In this document: piece by piece, positions 45,316 through 53,886 of the stretch
Position numbering within the stretch: position 1 is the stretch's first letter
Layout of the letters: each line of letters starts with the position of its first letter
From: Terriglobia bacterium
Lineage (GTDB): Bacteria > Acidobacteriota > Terriglobia > Bryobacterales > Bryobacteraceae
DNA: 64,000 nucleotides
NCBI GenBank assembly: GCA_020073445.1
Contig: JAIQFE010000006.1
Location: forward strand, 62,001-126,000
Reading direction: 5' to 3'
Program-made: the position numbers and the translations under genes
Notes under the pieces: generated by a model
The model's input: only the letters and a program-made list of their open reading frames with translations
Told to the model about the DNA's origin: nothing
Database searches by the model: none

Positions 45316-47566
45316 CTATTTCCTCTACCAGGTTCTCCAGATCGCGCTCAGCCCGGCGCTGATCCTGTATCTACTCTATCGAGGTTTACGCGACCCACGT
45401 TACTTCCACGGGATGGACCAGAGGTTCGGGTTCCTGCCCCCGTCCTTTAAGCCGACGGGTCCCGGCTCCTTCTGGTTTCACGCTGTTTCGGTGGGCGAAG
45501 TGCTCTCGGCGGTAGAACTTGTCCAGCGAGTACGGCGGGTCCAGCCGCATGCCGAGATTTTCGTGTCGGTCAGCACCCTGGCGGGCCGCGAGGTTGCCGA
45601 CCGGCGGCTGGCAGGGCTCGCGAATGGTGTATTCTTTGCCCCTTTCGACTATCGGTCCGTTATCCGGCGCGTTCTGCGGCGGCTACGCCCGGCCGTGGTG
45701 GTCGTGCTCGAAACGGAGATCTGGCCGAATCTCTACCGCGAATCGAAGCGTGCGGGGGCGAGCCTCATCATCGTCAACGGCCGGATTTCCGATCGCGCTT
45801 TGCCACGCTACCGGCAATGGCGCGGGTTTTTCCACCACGTTCTCCGGTGGCCGGATGCGATTCTGGTCCAGAGCGAGCAGGATCGCGAGCGGTATTTGAT
45901 CGCGGGCGCGCCGAACGATCGTGTTCGCGTCGCCGGAAATCTGAAATACGATTTCACGCCGCCGGCCGCGGGGATCGCACTGGATTTGCCAGGAGACCCC
46001 ATATGGATCGCGGCGAGCACCACGGCACCGGTGGAACCTGGTGATCCCGATGAAGACGATGTCGTGATCGAGGCTTTCAAAAGGGTAAGCTCCCATTATT
46101 CGAGGCTGTTGTTAATAATCGCTCCGCGGCGGCCGGAGCAATTCCCGGTGGTTGCGGAGAAACTGGCGAAAGCGGGCGTCTCGTTTGTGCGGCGATCCGA
46201 TGGCGGGACGAGTCCGAATCTGCCAGGAGTGTTGCTGCTCGATTCCATCGGCGAGCTTGCGGGGCTCTTTGAACGCGCCACGATCGTCTTCATGGGCGGA
46301 ACGCTGCCTAAGCGGGGTGGGCACAACATCCTGGAGCCGGCTTATTTCAGCAAACCGGTGATCGTGGGGCCGCACATGGAAAACTTCGCGGCCATCATGG
46401 ACGAGTTTTCGGCAGCCGACGCGGTGATCAAAATCGACGGCCCCAATGCTCTCGCGAGCACTGTTGAGTCGCTGCTCGAAAATCCCAGACGCGCGGCGGA
46501 AATCGGCGCCCGGGCAGGCTCGCTCGCCGCGGCGAAACGCGGAACGGCCGATCGCGCTGTTCAGCAGATCCTGGCGGCGGCGGATGAGGCGGTGCCCGAT
46601 CCGTCGCATACTCTGGAGGCTCGGCTGACGCTCGGGACGCTCGCCGCGTTCTGGAAGGCAGGGCACTCGCTGAACATCGCACGAACTCGCCCGAACAAGC
46701 TCGACACGCCCGTGATCAGCATCGGCGCGCTCACCATGGGCGGGGCGGGGAAGTCGCCCTTCGTGGCGCATTTGGCGCAGAGACTAGCCGAAGCGGGACA
46801 AAATCCGGCGATCTTGACACGCGGTTACGGCCGTAAATCGCGCCGAGACGTGATCGTTCCGCAAGGCGGAGCGGCACCCGTGGAGCAGACGGGCGACGAG
46901 GCGCAAACCTACGTGCGTCAGGCCGCCGCGCATGTGGGGATTGGCTCTGATCGTTACGAAGTTGGCCGTCGCATGGAAAAGGAACTGCACCCGGGCGTCT
47001 TCCTGCTCGACGACGGATTCCAGCATTTCCGCTTGCAACGCGATCACGATATCGTGCTGATCGACGCGCTGGATCCTCTGGGTGGTGGCATCTTCCCTCT
47101 GGGCCGGCTGCGTGAGCCATTTCGAGCTCTGGCGCGAGCGACGGCCGTCGTCATTACCCGTTCGGAGAGCCGGCACTCCGGCATCGAGAAGTTGATTCGC
47201 TCGCATAACCCTCGCGCGCCGATTTTTCATGCTCGGGTTGTTGCGGTAGATCTGCCGCCGGATGGACCAGTCGGCGCCTTCTGTGGCCTCGGCCAGCCGC
47301 GAACGTTCTGGCGGACGCTCGAAACCATCGGGATCCGTGCCGCGCCGCGTCTGGTGTTTCCCGATCACCATCGCTACACGGCAGCCGATCTGGAAGAAAT
47401 CGTACGCCAGGCCATGGACGCGGGCGCGCGAGCGCTGGTGACCACCGAAAAAGATATGATGAATGTTCCCGCCGGAGCAGAACTGCCGCTCAAAATATAC
47501 TGCCTGCGCATCGGGATCGAGATCGAGAACGAAGCGGAGCTGCTGCAACACATTTTCGCGAAATAA
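45251..47566 (+). CDS. KDO transferase (KdtA/WaaA) fused to lipid A 4'-kinase (LpxK)
   Basis: One frame codes for two lipid A enzymes. The first part (from IYFLYQVLQIALSP to about 46650) is KdtA, with FHAVSVGEV, VVLETEIWPNLYRESK and ILVQSEQDRERY; it adds KDO sugars to lipid IVA. The second part (from about 46680) is LpxK, with SIGALTMGGAGKSPFVAHLAQ (Walker A), TRGYGRKS and LLDDGFQHFRLQRD; it phosphorylates tetraacyldisaccharide. The frame has no ATG, GTG or TTG near the expected KdtA N-terminus (about 45300); TTG 45251 and 45257 are the nearest upstream, so the start is uncertain. nadD follows after 2 nt. Confidence 0.9.
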   Translation: MSLSAAIAAGILKRTINATRFIYFLYQVLQIALSPALILYLLYRGLRDPRYFHGMDQRFGFLPPSFKPTGPGSFWFHAVSVGEVLSAVELVQRVRRVQPHAEIFVSVSTLAGREVADRRLAGLANGVFFAPFDYRSVIRRVLRRLRPAVVVVLETEIWPNLYRESKRAGASLIIVNGRISDRALPRYRQWRGFFHHVLRWPDAILVQSEQDRERYLIAGAPNDRVRVAGNLKYDFTPPAAGIALDLPGDPIWIAASTTAPVEPGDPDEDDVVIEAFKRVSSHYSRLLLIIAPRRPEQFPVVAEKLAKAGVSFVRRSDGGTSPNLPGVLLLDSIGELAGLFERATIVFMGGTLPKRGGHNILEPAYFSKPVIVGPHMENFAAIMDEFSAADAVIKIDGPNALASTVESLLENPRRAAEIGARAGSLAAAKRGTADRAVQQILAAADEAVPDPSHTLEARLTLGTLAAFWKAGHSLNIARTRPNKLDTPVISIGALTMGGAGKSPFVAHLAQRLAEAGQNPAILTRGYGRKSRRDVIVPQGGAAPVEQTGDEAQTYVRQAAAHVGIGSDRYEVGRRMEKELHPGVFLLDDGFQHFRLQRDHDIVLIDALDPLGGGIFPLGRLREPFRALARATAVVITRSESRHSGIEKLIRSHNPRAPIFHARVVAVDLPPDGPVGAFCGLGQPRTFWRTLETIGIRAAPRLVFPDHHRYTAADLEEIVRQAMDAGARALVTTEKDMMNVPAGAELPLKIYCLRIGIEIENEAELLQHIFAK

Positions 47567-47568
47567 GC

Positions 47569-48123
47569 ATGAGACGAGCCATATTCGGCGGGACCTTCGA
47601 CCCCATCCATCGCGCGCATTTAGTGGTCGCGCGCGAGGCGGCGGATGCTTTCTCGCTCGATCAGGTATTGTTTGTCCCGGCCGCGAATCCGCCCCACAAG
47701 GAAGCCGGCACGCCCTACGAGCATCGCTACAAAATGGTCGAGCTGGCGTGCAAGGAAGACCCGCGTTTCTCGCCGTCGCGCCTGGAAGAAGAAGCTCGCA
47801 AGAGTTATTCGATCTACACCATCGAGCTCGTGAAGGGCATGGGCGGGGACATATTCTTCGTGATCGGCGCCGACGCCTTCGCCGAAATCCAGACGTGGTT
47901 TCGGTGGCAGGACGTCGTGCGGGAAGTGGAATTTATCGTGGTCACGCGGCCGGGGCACCAATACTCGAGTCCTCCCGGAGCGCGGGTTCACCGGCTCGAA
48001 ACGGTCGCGCTGCCGGTGTCGTCTTCGGAGATCCGGGCGGCGCTAGCGCGCGGGGAGACACCGGCGGAGCTGCCGAAAGCCGTCGCCGAATACATTCGGA
48101 CGAATGGGCTGTACGCTACTTGA
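47569..48123 (+). CDS. nadD: Nicotinate-nucleotide adenylyltransferase
   Basis: A 184-residue nucleotidyltransferase that makes nicotinic acid adenine dinucleotide in NAD synthesis. GGTFDPIHRAHL at the N-terminus is the nucleotide-binding motif (GxFxPxHxxH form), and VSSSEIRAAL near residue 145 is the ISSTxIR-type motif. ATG 47569 lies two bases after the KdtA-LpxK stop. The 3' end overlaps the convergent Spy-like gene by 8 bases. Confidence 0.93.
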   Translation: MRRAIFGGTFDPIHRAHLVVAREAADAFSLDQVLFVPAANPPHKEAGTPYEHRYKMVELACKEDPRFSPSRLEEEARKSYSIYTIELVKGMGGDIFFVIGADAFAEIQTWFRWQDVVREVEFIVVTRPGHQYSSPPGARVHRLETVALPVSSSEIRAALARGETPAELPKAVAEYIRTNGLYAT

Positions 48124-48607
48124 CCTTCAGCGGCTTCAAGAGTTGCGGCTGTGATGTCTGCAGCTGCTTCCATTGATCCGGTGTCAGCACGCGCCGGACT
48201 TGCCATAACATGCGGGAATTGGCTTTCTCCAGTTCCGCGCGCGCCAGCGCCACGCGATCGATCTGGGCAAAGACTTTCGCGTCGTCCGGTGGATCGGCGC
48301 CCACTAACGGCTCCAAGGATATTTCTTCCTTCTCCAGCGCCGCCTGCAGGTCGATCAACTTCAGGCGATGCTGCTGAAAGATATCGTCCATCCGGCGCTT
48401 CTGGTCTTCGGTGAGGTTCAACTTCTGCGCCATCTCCGGACTGGTCCACCACTTGCCCGATCGGACCCCGAAGCTGTAGTTGAAGTTGTAATTGATCGCG
48501 AAGGGCGACAATCCCGGCGTCGAACTTTCCAGCGCTTTGGGAACTGTCTGGGCTGCGGCCGCCGCGGCGCCTAGAATCGCCAACAGTCCTAGTCTGCATA
48601 CGTGCAT
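48116..48607 (-). CDS. Spy/CpxP-like periplasmic protein
   Basis: A 163-residue protein with a signal peptide (MHVCRLGLLAILGAAAAAAQ). Two LTxxQ motifs, in LNLTEDQKRRMDDIFQQHR and VLTPDQWKQLQ, are the Spy/CpxP hallmark, and the region between them is a helical hairpin. Such proteins act as periplasmic chaperones or metal-stress sensors. It follows the anti-sigma gene with no gap on the same strand, so the three genes probably form an ECF-controlled stress operon. Confidence 0.8.
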   Translation of the reverse strand: MHVCRLGLLAILGAAAAAAQTVPKALESSTPGLSPFAINYNFNYSFGVRSGKWWTSPEMAQKLNLTEDQKRRMDDIFQQHRLKLIDLQAALEKEEISLEPLVGADPPDDAKVFAQIDRVALARAELEKANSRMLWQVRRVLTPDQWKQLQTSQPQLLKPLKVK

Positions 48608-48609
48608 GT

Positions 48610-49008
48610 TTATTGCTCCTCTTTCGATATCAGTTGCATCAGCGGTTCCATGGACGGGGGAACGGTTCGCGATAATCCTGCATTCACTCGTTCCAGCAAA
48701 AGTTCATCCGTCTTACTCTGTTCGGCCGCACGTTGCTGGCGCGCGTTCCAGTACACCGGCGCTACGACCATGAGAGCGAGCGCCGCTGTCGCCAGAACCC
48801 AGCGTGGTAATGTCTGGCGCGCCCGCGAATAACTCACCGCCGGTACCGGCGACTGTTCCAGCGAGATTCGGAATCCAGCGAGAGCGTTCTGAAACTGCTG
48901 CATTTCTGCCTCGCAAGCTGGGCATTCGTGAAAATGCTCTTCTACTTCCTCCCGGCGCTCTCCTGAGAGCCACTGATAGATCTCTTCTAGAGATAAATGC
49001 GAATTCAT
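48610..49008 (-). CDS. Zinc-finger anti-sigma factor
   Basis: A 132-residue single-pass membrane protein. Start at ATG 49008, which overlaps the sigma factor stop by four bases (ATGA). The N-terminal ZAS domain has HFHECPACEAEM, where His, Cys and Cys form the zinc site (HxxxCxxC form). One membrane helix (WVLATAALALMVVAPVYW) lies near 72-90, followed by a short periplasmic tail. It should hold the cognate ECF sigma factor at the membrane until a signal releases it. Confidence 0.88.
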   Translation of the reverse strand: MNSHLSLEEIYQWLSGERREEVEEHFHECPACEAEMQQFQNALAGFRISLEQSPVPAVSYSRARQTLPRWVLATAALALMVVAPVYWNARQQRAAEQSKTDELLLERVNAGLSRTVPPSMEPLMQLISKEEQ

Positions 49009-49568
49009 TCCGGTCTCCCCATATGCGTGCGAACGGTCCGTAGGGCCCGATATAGATGCACCTTTACGGCGTTCTCCGACAAGCCCGTGGCGGCGGCAAT
49101 TTCCAGCAGCGTCATCTCGTCCGCGAAGCGCAGCAGAAAGACGCTCTTTTGACGTTCCGGCAGGCACGTCGTAGCCTTCCAGATCCCGGCGATTTGTTCC
49201 CGCAGCAGTGTCTCCGCTTCGGGTGACAAACGTCCGTCTCGAGCGTACACTCCGATCCCTTCCGAGTCTTCGGCACGCAGCCTTCTCCAAAATTGAAGAC
49301 GCCGGTTGCGGCTGGCGTCGCGCACCAGGTTTACGGCGATCCGCATGAGCCAGGTCTGGATGCTGGCCTCTCCACGGAACCGCGTCCAGGCTTTGTAGGC
49401 GTGCAGGAAGCAGTCCTGGGTCAGGGCTTCCGCCGCGTCGCGGTCACGCAGGGATGCCAGGGCAAAGCGAAATACTCGCGGCCAGTAGAGATGCACCACC
49501 GAATCGAAATTCGTTGTCTCCGCGGCGGAGCTTCCCATGATCGCGGTAGCGGTCGCGGCCGGTTCCAT
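49005..49568 (-). CDS. ECF-family sigma-70 factor
   Basis: A 187-residue ECF sigma factor. Region 2 runs from YWPRVFRFALASLRDRDAAE through TWLMRIAVNLVRD; region 4 includes LLRFADEMTLLEIAAATGLSENAVKVHLYRALR, a helix-turn-helix. ATG 49568 gives a short N-terminal extension; ATG 49538 (MGSSAAETT) is the alternative. It is coupled to its anti-sigma gene by a four-base overlap and followed by a Spy-like target gene. An ECF-type promoter lies just upstream, so it may activate itself. Confidence 0.92.
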   Translation of the reverse strand: MEPAATATAIMGSSAAETTNFDSVVHLYWPRVFRFALASLRDRDAAEALTQDCFLHAYKAWTRFRGEASIQTWLMRIAVNLVRDASRNRRLQFWRRLRAEDSEGIGVYARDGRLSPEAETLLREQIAGIWKATTCLPERQKSVFLLRFADEMTLLEIAAATGLSENAVKVHLYRALRTVRTHMGRPE

Positions 49569-49579
49569 GCGAGGGTATA

Positions 49580-49602
49580 GACGGATTTCGAGCCGAAGGG
49601 TT
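49580..49602 (-). promoter_or_regulatory. Candidate ECF promoter for the sigma/anti-sigma operon
   Basis: On the minus strand, AAC (49602-49600) and CGTC (49583-49580) are separated by exactly 16 bases. AAC-N16-CGTC is the classic ECF promoter form known from Bacillus ECF sigma factors. The start site would lie only a few bases before ATG 49568, or about 35 nt before the alternative ATG 49538. This is a pattern match, not proof. Confidence 0.4.
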
Positions 49603-49621
49603 AACTAGAGGGGGAAAACGT

Positions 49622-50623
49622 TTAGTGGTCGCGCTCGGTCACCAGATCGGTGACCGCCATCAGAGCCTTCTGATACGGCGATACCGGGAATCCGGCGATG
49701 ATCTCGCGGGCTTTACGGGTGAAACTGAGGGCGCGTTCCTGCGCGCGCTCGATCGATCCATGCCGGTTCAGGATGTGCAGGATCTTGGCGCAGGGAACCT
49801 GGTCATAGTTGCCGTCAGAGAGCACGGTTTCCACCAGTTTGCGCTCCTCGGGCTCGGCCGTTTCCAAGGCATAGATCAGCGGCAGGGTGACTTTCCCCTC
49901 CCGGAGATCGTTGCCCACCGGCTTGCCGAGAATCTTCTCGCGCGAAGTGAAATCGAGGATGTCATCCACCAGCTGGAACGCGATACCCAGGTTCCAGGCG
50001 TACTCGCCCAGGCGGTTTTCCATCTCTTCCCCGGCGTTGGCGCACACAGCGCCCAGACGGGCGCAGGCGGAGAACAGGCTGGCGGTCTTGCGGTCGATCA
50101 GCTCCATGTAATCGGCCTCGGTTACGCCGATCTTGCCGATGCGCTCGAGCTGAAGCAGCTCGCCTTCCACCATCATCTGGGTCAGGGTGATCAGGACATC
50201 CAGGATCGCGAAATTGCGCTCGCGCAGGGCTACGTGAAACGCCTGCATGTACAGCCAGTCGCCCGCCAGGACCGACGTATGGTTGCCCCACACCACGTTG
50301 ATGGAGGGCCGGCCGCGGCGAGTCTTGGCCATGTCGATCACGTCGTCGTGGACCAGGGTCGCGGTATGGATCATCTCCATCACGGCCGCGATACGGATCA
50401 GCCCAGGCGAGGCCGTTCCGAACATTTTGCCGCACAGCAAAACCAGGATGGGGCGCAGGCGCTTGCCGCCGCCGGTTTGCAGGTACTGGCCGATGGAAGT
50501 GAGCGCTTCCACCGAGGCGATGGACTCGAGGCCGATCTCGCGCTCCACCTGGTCCAGATCCTTGCGAACCAGGTCGAAAATCTCGATGGCCGTCAGGGTC
50601 TGGCCGATTTTGCCGAATGCCAT
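49622..50623 (-). CDS. Polyprenyl diphosphate synthase
   Basis: About 333 residues from ATG 50623 (MAFGKIGQTLTAIEIF); a longer start at 50665 is possible. It is a trans-isoprenyl diphosphate synthase with GGGKRLRPILVLL, the first Asp-rich motif LVHDDVIDMAKTRRG and the second in FQLVDDILDFTS. The length and spacing suit a C35-C40 product, the side chain of menaquinone, which fits with the ACIII-caa3 chain in this window. The exact chain length cannot be read here. Confidence 0.9.
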   Translation of the reverse strand: MAFGKIGQTLTAIEIFDLVRKDLDQVEREIGLESIASVEALTSIGQYLQTGGGKRLRPILVLLCGKMFGTASPGLIRIAAVMEMIHTATLVHDDVIDMAKTRRGRPSINVVWGNHTSVLAGDWLYMQAFHVALRERNFAILDVLITLTQMMVEGELLQLERIGKIGVTEADYMELIDRKTASLFSACARLGAVCANAGEEMENRLGEYAWNLGIAFQLVDDILDFTSREKILGKPVGNDLREGKVTLPLIYALETAEPEERKLVETVLSDGNYDQVPCAKILHILNRHGSIERAQERALSFTRKAREIIAGFPVSPYQKALMAVTDLVTERDH

Positions 50624-50774
50624 TGGAATGTCTGAGTGTAGCAAAGCGGGCGGTTCGCCCGGCACATCCTCCAGAACCAGGTTGTAGTGGTAAACTACGG
50701 GCGAGTGTCTTTGCCCGAGCGTCCACCGCAGCCAGACAAAGACAGTTCATATTGCTAAAGGAGCAACACCCACG

Positions 50775-51143
50775 ATGAACATCTTTGTCGGGAATCTGAG
50801 TTTCCAAACCACCCAGGATGAGCTGCACGCAGCGTTCGCGCAATACGGGAACGTGGACCGTGTGAATATTGTTACGGATCGCGATACAGGACAGCCCCGC
50901 GGGTTCGCGTTTGTCGAAATGCCCGACCAGCACGAGGCGGAAACCGCGATTCAACAGCTCAACGGGGCCGAGATGAACGGCCGCGCCTTGAACGTGAATG
51001 AAGCGCGTCCCAAGCCGGCGGGCGGCGGATTCGGTGGCGGTGGAGGCCGGGGCGGTCCTCGCGGCGGTGGATTCGGCGGCGGCGGTGGACGTGGCGGAAA
51101 CCGCGGTGGCGGGGGCGGCGGCGGTGGCCGCGGCCGGTACTAA
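50775..51143 (+). CDS. RRM-type RNA-binding protein with Gly/Arg-rich tail
   Basis: A 122-residue protein with one RRM domain (residues 1-80). RNP2 is IFVGNL and RNP1 is RGFAFVEM, both intact. The tail is a Gly-rich run with RGG-like units, resembling cyanobacterial and acidobacterial cold-shock RNA-binding proteins. AAAGGAG at 50757-50763 lies 11 nt before ATG 50775. Its TAA overlaps the convergent tatD stop within the bases CTAA at 51140-51143. Confidence 0.92.
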   Translation: MNIFVGNLSFQTTQDELHAAFAQYGNVDRVNIVTDRDTGQPRGFAFVEMPDQHEAETAIQQLNGAEMNGRALNVNEARPKPAGGGFGGGGGRGGPRGGGFGGGGGRGGNRGGGGGGGGRGRY

Positions 51144-51910
51144 ATCTTACACAATCCTCGAAAATTCTCTGTCGTAATTCGGCCGATCTCCTCCGGCGTG
51201 ACGCCGCGGAGTTCGGCCATCTTGCGCGCTGTTTGGGCGACGAACGCGGGCTCATTGCGCTTTCCGCGGTAGGGCACCGGCGCGAGGTACGGAGCATCGG
51301 TTTCGATCAGAATCCGGTCGGCGGGCGCGGTGCGCGCGGCTTCCTGAATGTCGGCCGACTTGGGGAACGTCACGATCCCGGCGAAACTCAAGTGGAAGCC
51401 GAGGTCCAGGCTCAGCGCGGCTTGATCGGGACCACCCGAAAAGCAGTGCATGATCCCGCCGAGTCCGTAAGGCCTCCAGTAGACTTCGAGCAAGGCGATG
51501 GTGTCTTCCCAGGCCTCGCGAGTGTGGATGACGATGGGCTTGCGCGCCTCTCCCGCGATCAGCATCTGCTGGAGGAACACGTCGCGCTGGACCTCGCGCG
51601 GTGAATGATCGTAGTGATAGTCGAGCCCGATCTCGCCCAGCGCCAGCACCTTGGGGTGCTTCAGTAACTCCCTCAATTGTTTGTAGGTATCCGGCGTGGC
51701 CTTGGCGGCGTCATGCGGATGGATGCCGACGGTGGCGTAAATCGGCTCGTGTTTGTCGGCCAGGCGGATGCCGGCTTCGAGATCCGGCGGACCCTCGCCG
51801 GTGCCGATCACCATCATGCGTTCGACGCCGGCGGCCAGGGCGCGGTCGATGACGGCCTCGCGGTCGGGGTCGAACTGGGGATTGTCTAGGTGACAGTGAC
51901 TGTCAATCAT
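51140..51910 (-). CDS. TatD-family metal-dependent hydrolase
   Basis: A 256-residue amidohydrolase-fold protein of the TatD family (reported as DNases or D-aminoacyl hydrolases). Metal ligands are in MIDSHCHLDN, GEIGLDYHYD, PIVIHTREA, MHCFSG and LIETDAPYL. Length is normal. It follows metG on the same strand with about 27 nt between them, a common pairing. Confidence 0.92.
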   Translation of the reverse strand: MIDSHCHLDNPQFDPDREAVIDRALAAGVERMMVIGTGEGPPDLEAGIRLADKHEPIYATVGIHPHDAAKATPDTYKQLRELLKHPKVLALGEIGLDYHYDHSPREVQRDVFLQQMLIAGEARKPIVIHTREAWEDTIALLEVYWRPYGLGGIMHCFSGGPDQAALSLDLGFHLSFAGIVTFPKSADIQEAARTAPADRILIETDAPYLAPVPYRGKRNEPAFVAQTARKMAELRGVTPEEIGRITTENFRGLCKI

Positions 51911-51917
51911 TCGATTT

Positions 51918-51943
51918 GTCCGGCCTGAAGGCCGGACCTACTT
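51918..51943 (-). repeat. GTAG REP palindrome carrying the metG stop codon
   Basis: On the minus strand AAGTAG precedes arm GTCCGGCC, loop TTCA and arm GGCCGGAC (51918-51925 with 51930-51937). The TAG inside the tag is the metG stop codon (51940-51938). The same element recurs inside metG at 52271-52296. Confidence 0.85.
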
Positions 51944-53869
51944 GAGGCGAGCACCGACGGGGACGTCTTCCAGGAAGCTGGCAAGCACGGGGTTGCCGCC
52001 CTCGAGCGACGCCGCGACGATCATGCCTTGCGATTCCAGGCCGCGTAACTTGCGCGGAGCCAGATTGGCCACAATCACCACCTTACGTCCTACTAGAGCT
52101 TCCGGCTTGTAAGCCAAAGCAATTCCAGCCACAATCGAGCGTGGTTGGGCCTCGCCGATGTCCACGGTCAGGTGAAGCAGTTTATCCGCGCCCTTGACCG
52201 CGGAGGCGGTCTTGACTTCGCCGACCCGGAGGTCGACTTTGATGAAGTCGTCAATGGTGATGTGGGTAGCGTCCGGCCCGGAGGCCGGACCTACTTCGGA
52301 GGTGGGTTTTGCACCCATGAGCGTCTGCTGGCGAGCCAGCTCGGCTGCTTCGCCTTCCTTCATCTTTTCGATCATAGTTTTTACGTCAGCCCTTGGAAAT
52401 ACTCCACTTGCTGGTTCGATCTCTTGTCCGGACGCGAGTTTGCCCCAGTCCAGATCCGCCGTGCGGATGGCATCGAGCGGCGTCCGGAATCCAAGCTGAG
52501 CCCAGATCTTAGCGGCCGATTCGGGGATCACCGGAAAGACCAGCGCGGTCACGATGCGCAAGGCTTCCGCAGCGGTGTAGAGGGTGTCGGCCAGCTTGGC
52601 GGTGTCGCCGGACTTGGCCAGGTTCCAAGGAGCCCGTTCGACGATGAATTTGTCGACGGCGCTGATCAGGCCCCAGATGGTTTCGAGGGCTTTGGAGAAG
52701 TTCAACCATTCGTAGGAATCGAGCGCGCTATCGACAGCAATCTTAGCCACTTGTGAGATCGTGGGATCGCCCGGACCGTCGGGAATCTGGCCGCTGCAGT
52801 TTTGATGGATCAGCGCCAGGGTGCGGCTGGCGAGGTTGCCCAGGCCATTGGCAAGGTCGGAGTTGTAGCGCTGGACCAGCGCATCGTAACTGAAGTTGCC
52901 GTCCTGGCCAAAGACAACTTCACGCAGCAGGTAATACCGGAGCGAGTCGGCGCCCAGAGCCTCTTTAATGGGCGTGGCGCGCACCATGTTGCCCTTGGAC
53001 TTGCTCATTTTGTCGTTCTCGAAGAGCAGCCAGCCGTGGGCGAAAAGACGCTTGGGCAAGGGGAGGTCGGCGGCCCAAAGAAACGCGGGCCAATAGACCG
53101 CGTGGAACCGCAGGATTTCCTTGCCGATCAGGTGGAGGTCGGCGGGCCAGAGGCCTTCTCCATCGACCGCGCTCATGTACGTCGAGAGGGCGTCGAACCA
53201 GACGTAGAATACGTGGGGGGCTTCCTTCGCGACAGGAATGCCCCACTTGATGGTGGTCCGGCTGATGGAGACGTCCTGAAGTCCCTGCTTCACGAAGGCC
53301 AGGACCTCATTGCGGCGCGTTTCCGGGCGGATGAATTCAGGATTGTCTTCGTAGAATTTGAGCAGCCGCTCCTGGAACGCCGAAAGCTTGAAGTAGAAAT
53401 TCTCTTCGGTGACGGTTTCGGTGGGGCGGCCGCAATCCGGGCAGGGATCGCCAGGCTTGGCGTCGGTCACGTATAGTTCGCAGGATACGCAATACTCGCC
53501 GGTGTATTGACTCTTGTAGATGTAGCCGCTCTTGACGCAGCGGTCGAACAGGTCCTGGACAACTTTGGCGTGTTTGGGATCGGTGGTGCGCTGGAAACGG
53601 TCGATTTGCAGGTCCAGCGTTTTCCATTGCTGCCGAAATTCGTTGGAGATGATGTCGGTGAACTTCTGCGGTGATTTGTGGGCCGCCGCGGCAGCGCGCT
53701 CGATTTTCTGGCCGTGCTCGTCGGTGCCGGTCGTCAGGATCACCGGCTCGAAACCCTGCATGCGTTTCAGGCGCTTGATCGCATCGGCGGCGATGGTGGT
53801 GTACGTATGGCCGATGTGCGGAGCGGCGTTGACGTAGTAGATCGGCGTCGTTAAGTAGTATTTGCTCAT
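51938..53869 (-). CDS. metG: Methionyl-tRNA synthetase
   Basis: A 643-residue class I synthetase that charges tRNA-Met. The HIGH motif is PHIGHTYTT near residue 18, the zinc knuckle is CVSCELYVTDAKPGDPCPDC (about 128-147), and the KMSKS loop is NDKMSKSKG. A C-terminal EMAPII-like tRNA-binding domain spans about residues 540-643 (KVDLRVGEVKTAS). The linker before it, near residues 525-534 (TSEVGPASGPDATH), is encoded by a palindromic repeat, and the stop codon comes from a second copy. It follows larC on the same strand. Confidence 0.96.
   Translation of the reverse strand: MSKYYLTTPIYYVNAAPHIGHTYTTIAADAIKRLKRMQGFEPVILTTGTDEHGQKIERAAAAAHKSPQKFTDIISNEFRQQWKTLDLQIDRFQRTTDPKHAKVVQDLFDRCVKSGYIYKSQYTGEYCVSCELYVTDAKPGDPCPDCGRPTETVTEENFYFKLSAFQERLLKFYEDNPEFIRPETRRNEVLAFVKQGLQDVSISRTTIKWGIPVAKEAPHVFYVWFDALSTYMSAVDGEGLWPADLHLIGKEILRFHAVYWPAFLWAADLPLPKRLFAHGWLLFENDKMSKSKGNMVRATPIKEALGADSLRYYLLREVVFGQDGNFSYDALVQRYNSDLANGLGNLASRTLALIHQNCSGQIPDGPGDPTISQVAKIAVDSALDSYEWLNFSKALETIWGLISAVDKFIVERAPWNLAKSGDTAKLADTLYTAAEALRIVTALVFPVIPESAAKIWAQLGFRTPLDAIRTADLDWGKLASGQEIEPASGVFPRADVKTMIEKMKEGEAAELARQQTLMGAKPTSEVGPASGPDATHITIDDFIKVDLRVGEVKTASAVKGADKLLHLTVDIGEAQPRSIVAGIALAYKPEALVGRKVVIVANLAPRKLRGLESQGMIVAASLEGGNPVLASFLEDVPVGARLK
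52271..52296 (-). repeat. GTAG REP palindrome inside metG
   Basis: On the minus strand AAGTAG precedes arm GTCCGGCC, loop TCCG and arm GGCCGGAC (52271-52278 with 52283-52290). Twenty-four of its 26 bases match the copy at 51918-51943; both differences lie in the loop. It is translated in frame as part of the MetG linker. Confidence 0.88.
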
Positions 53870-53886
53870 TTACCTGTATTCACAAC

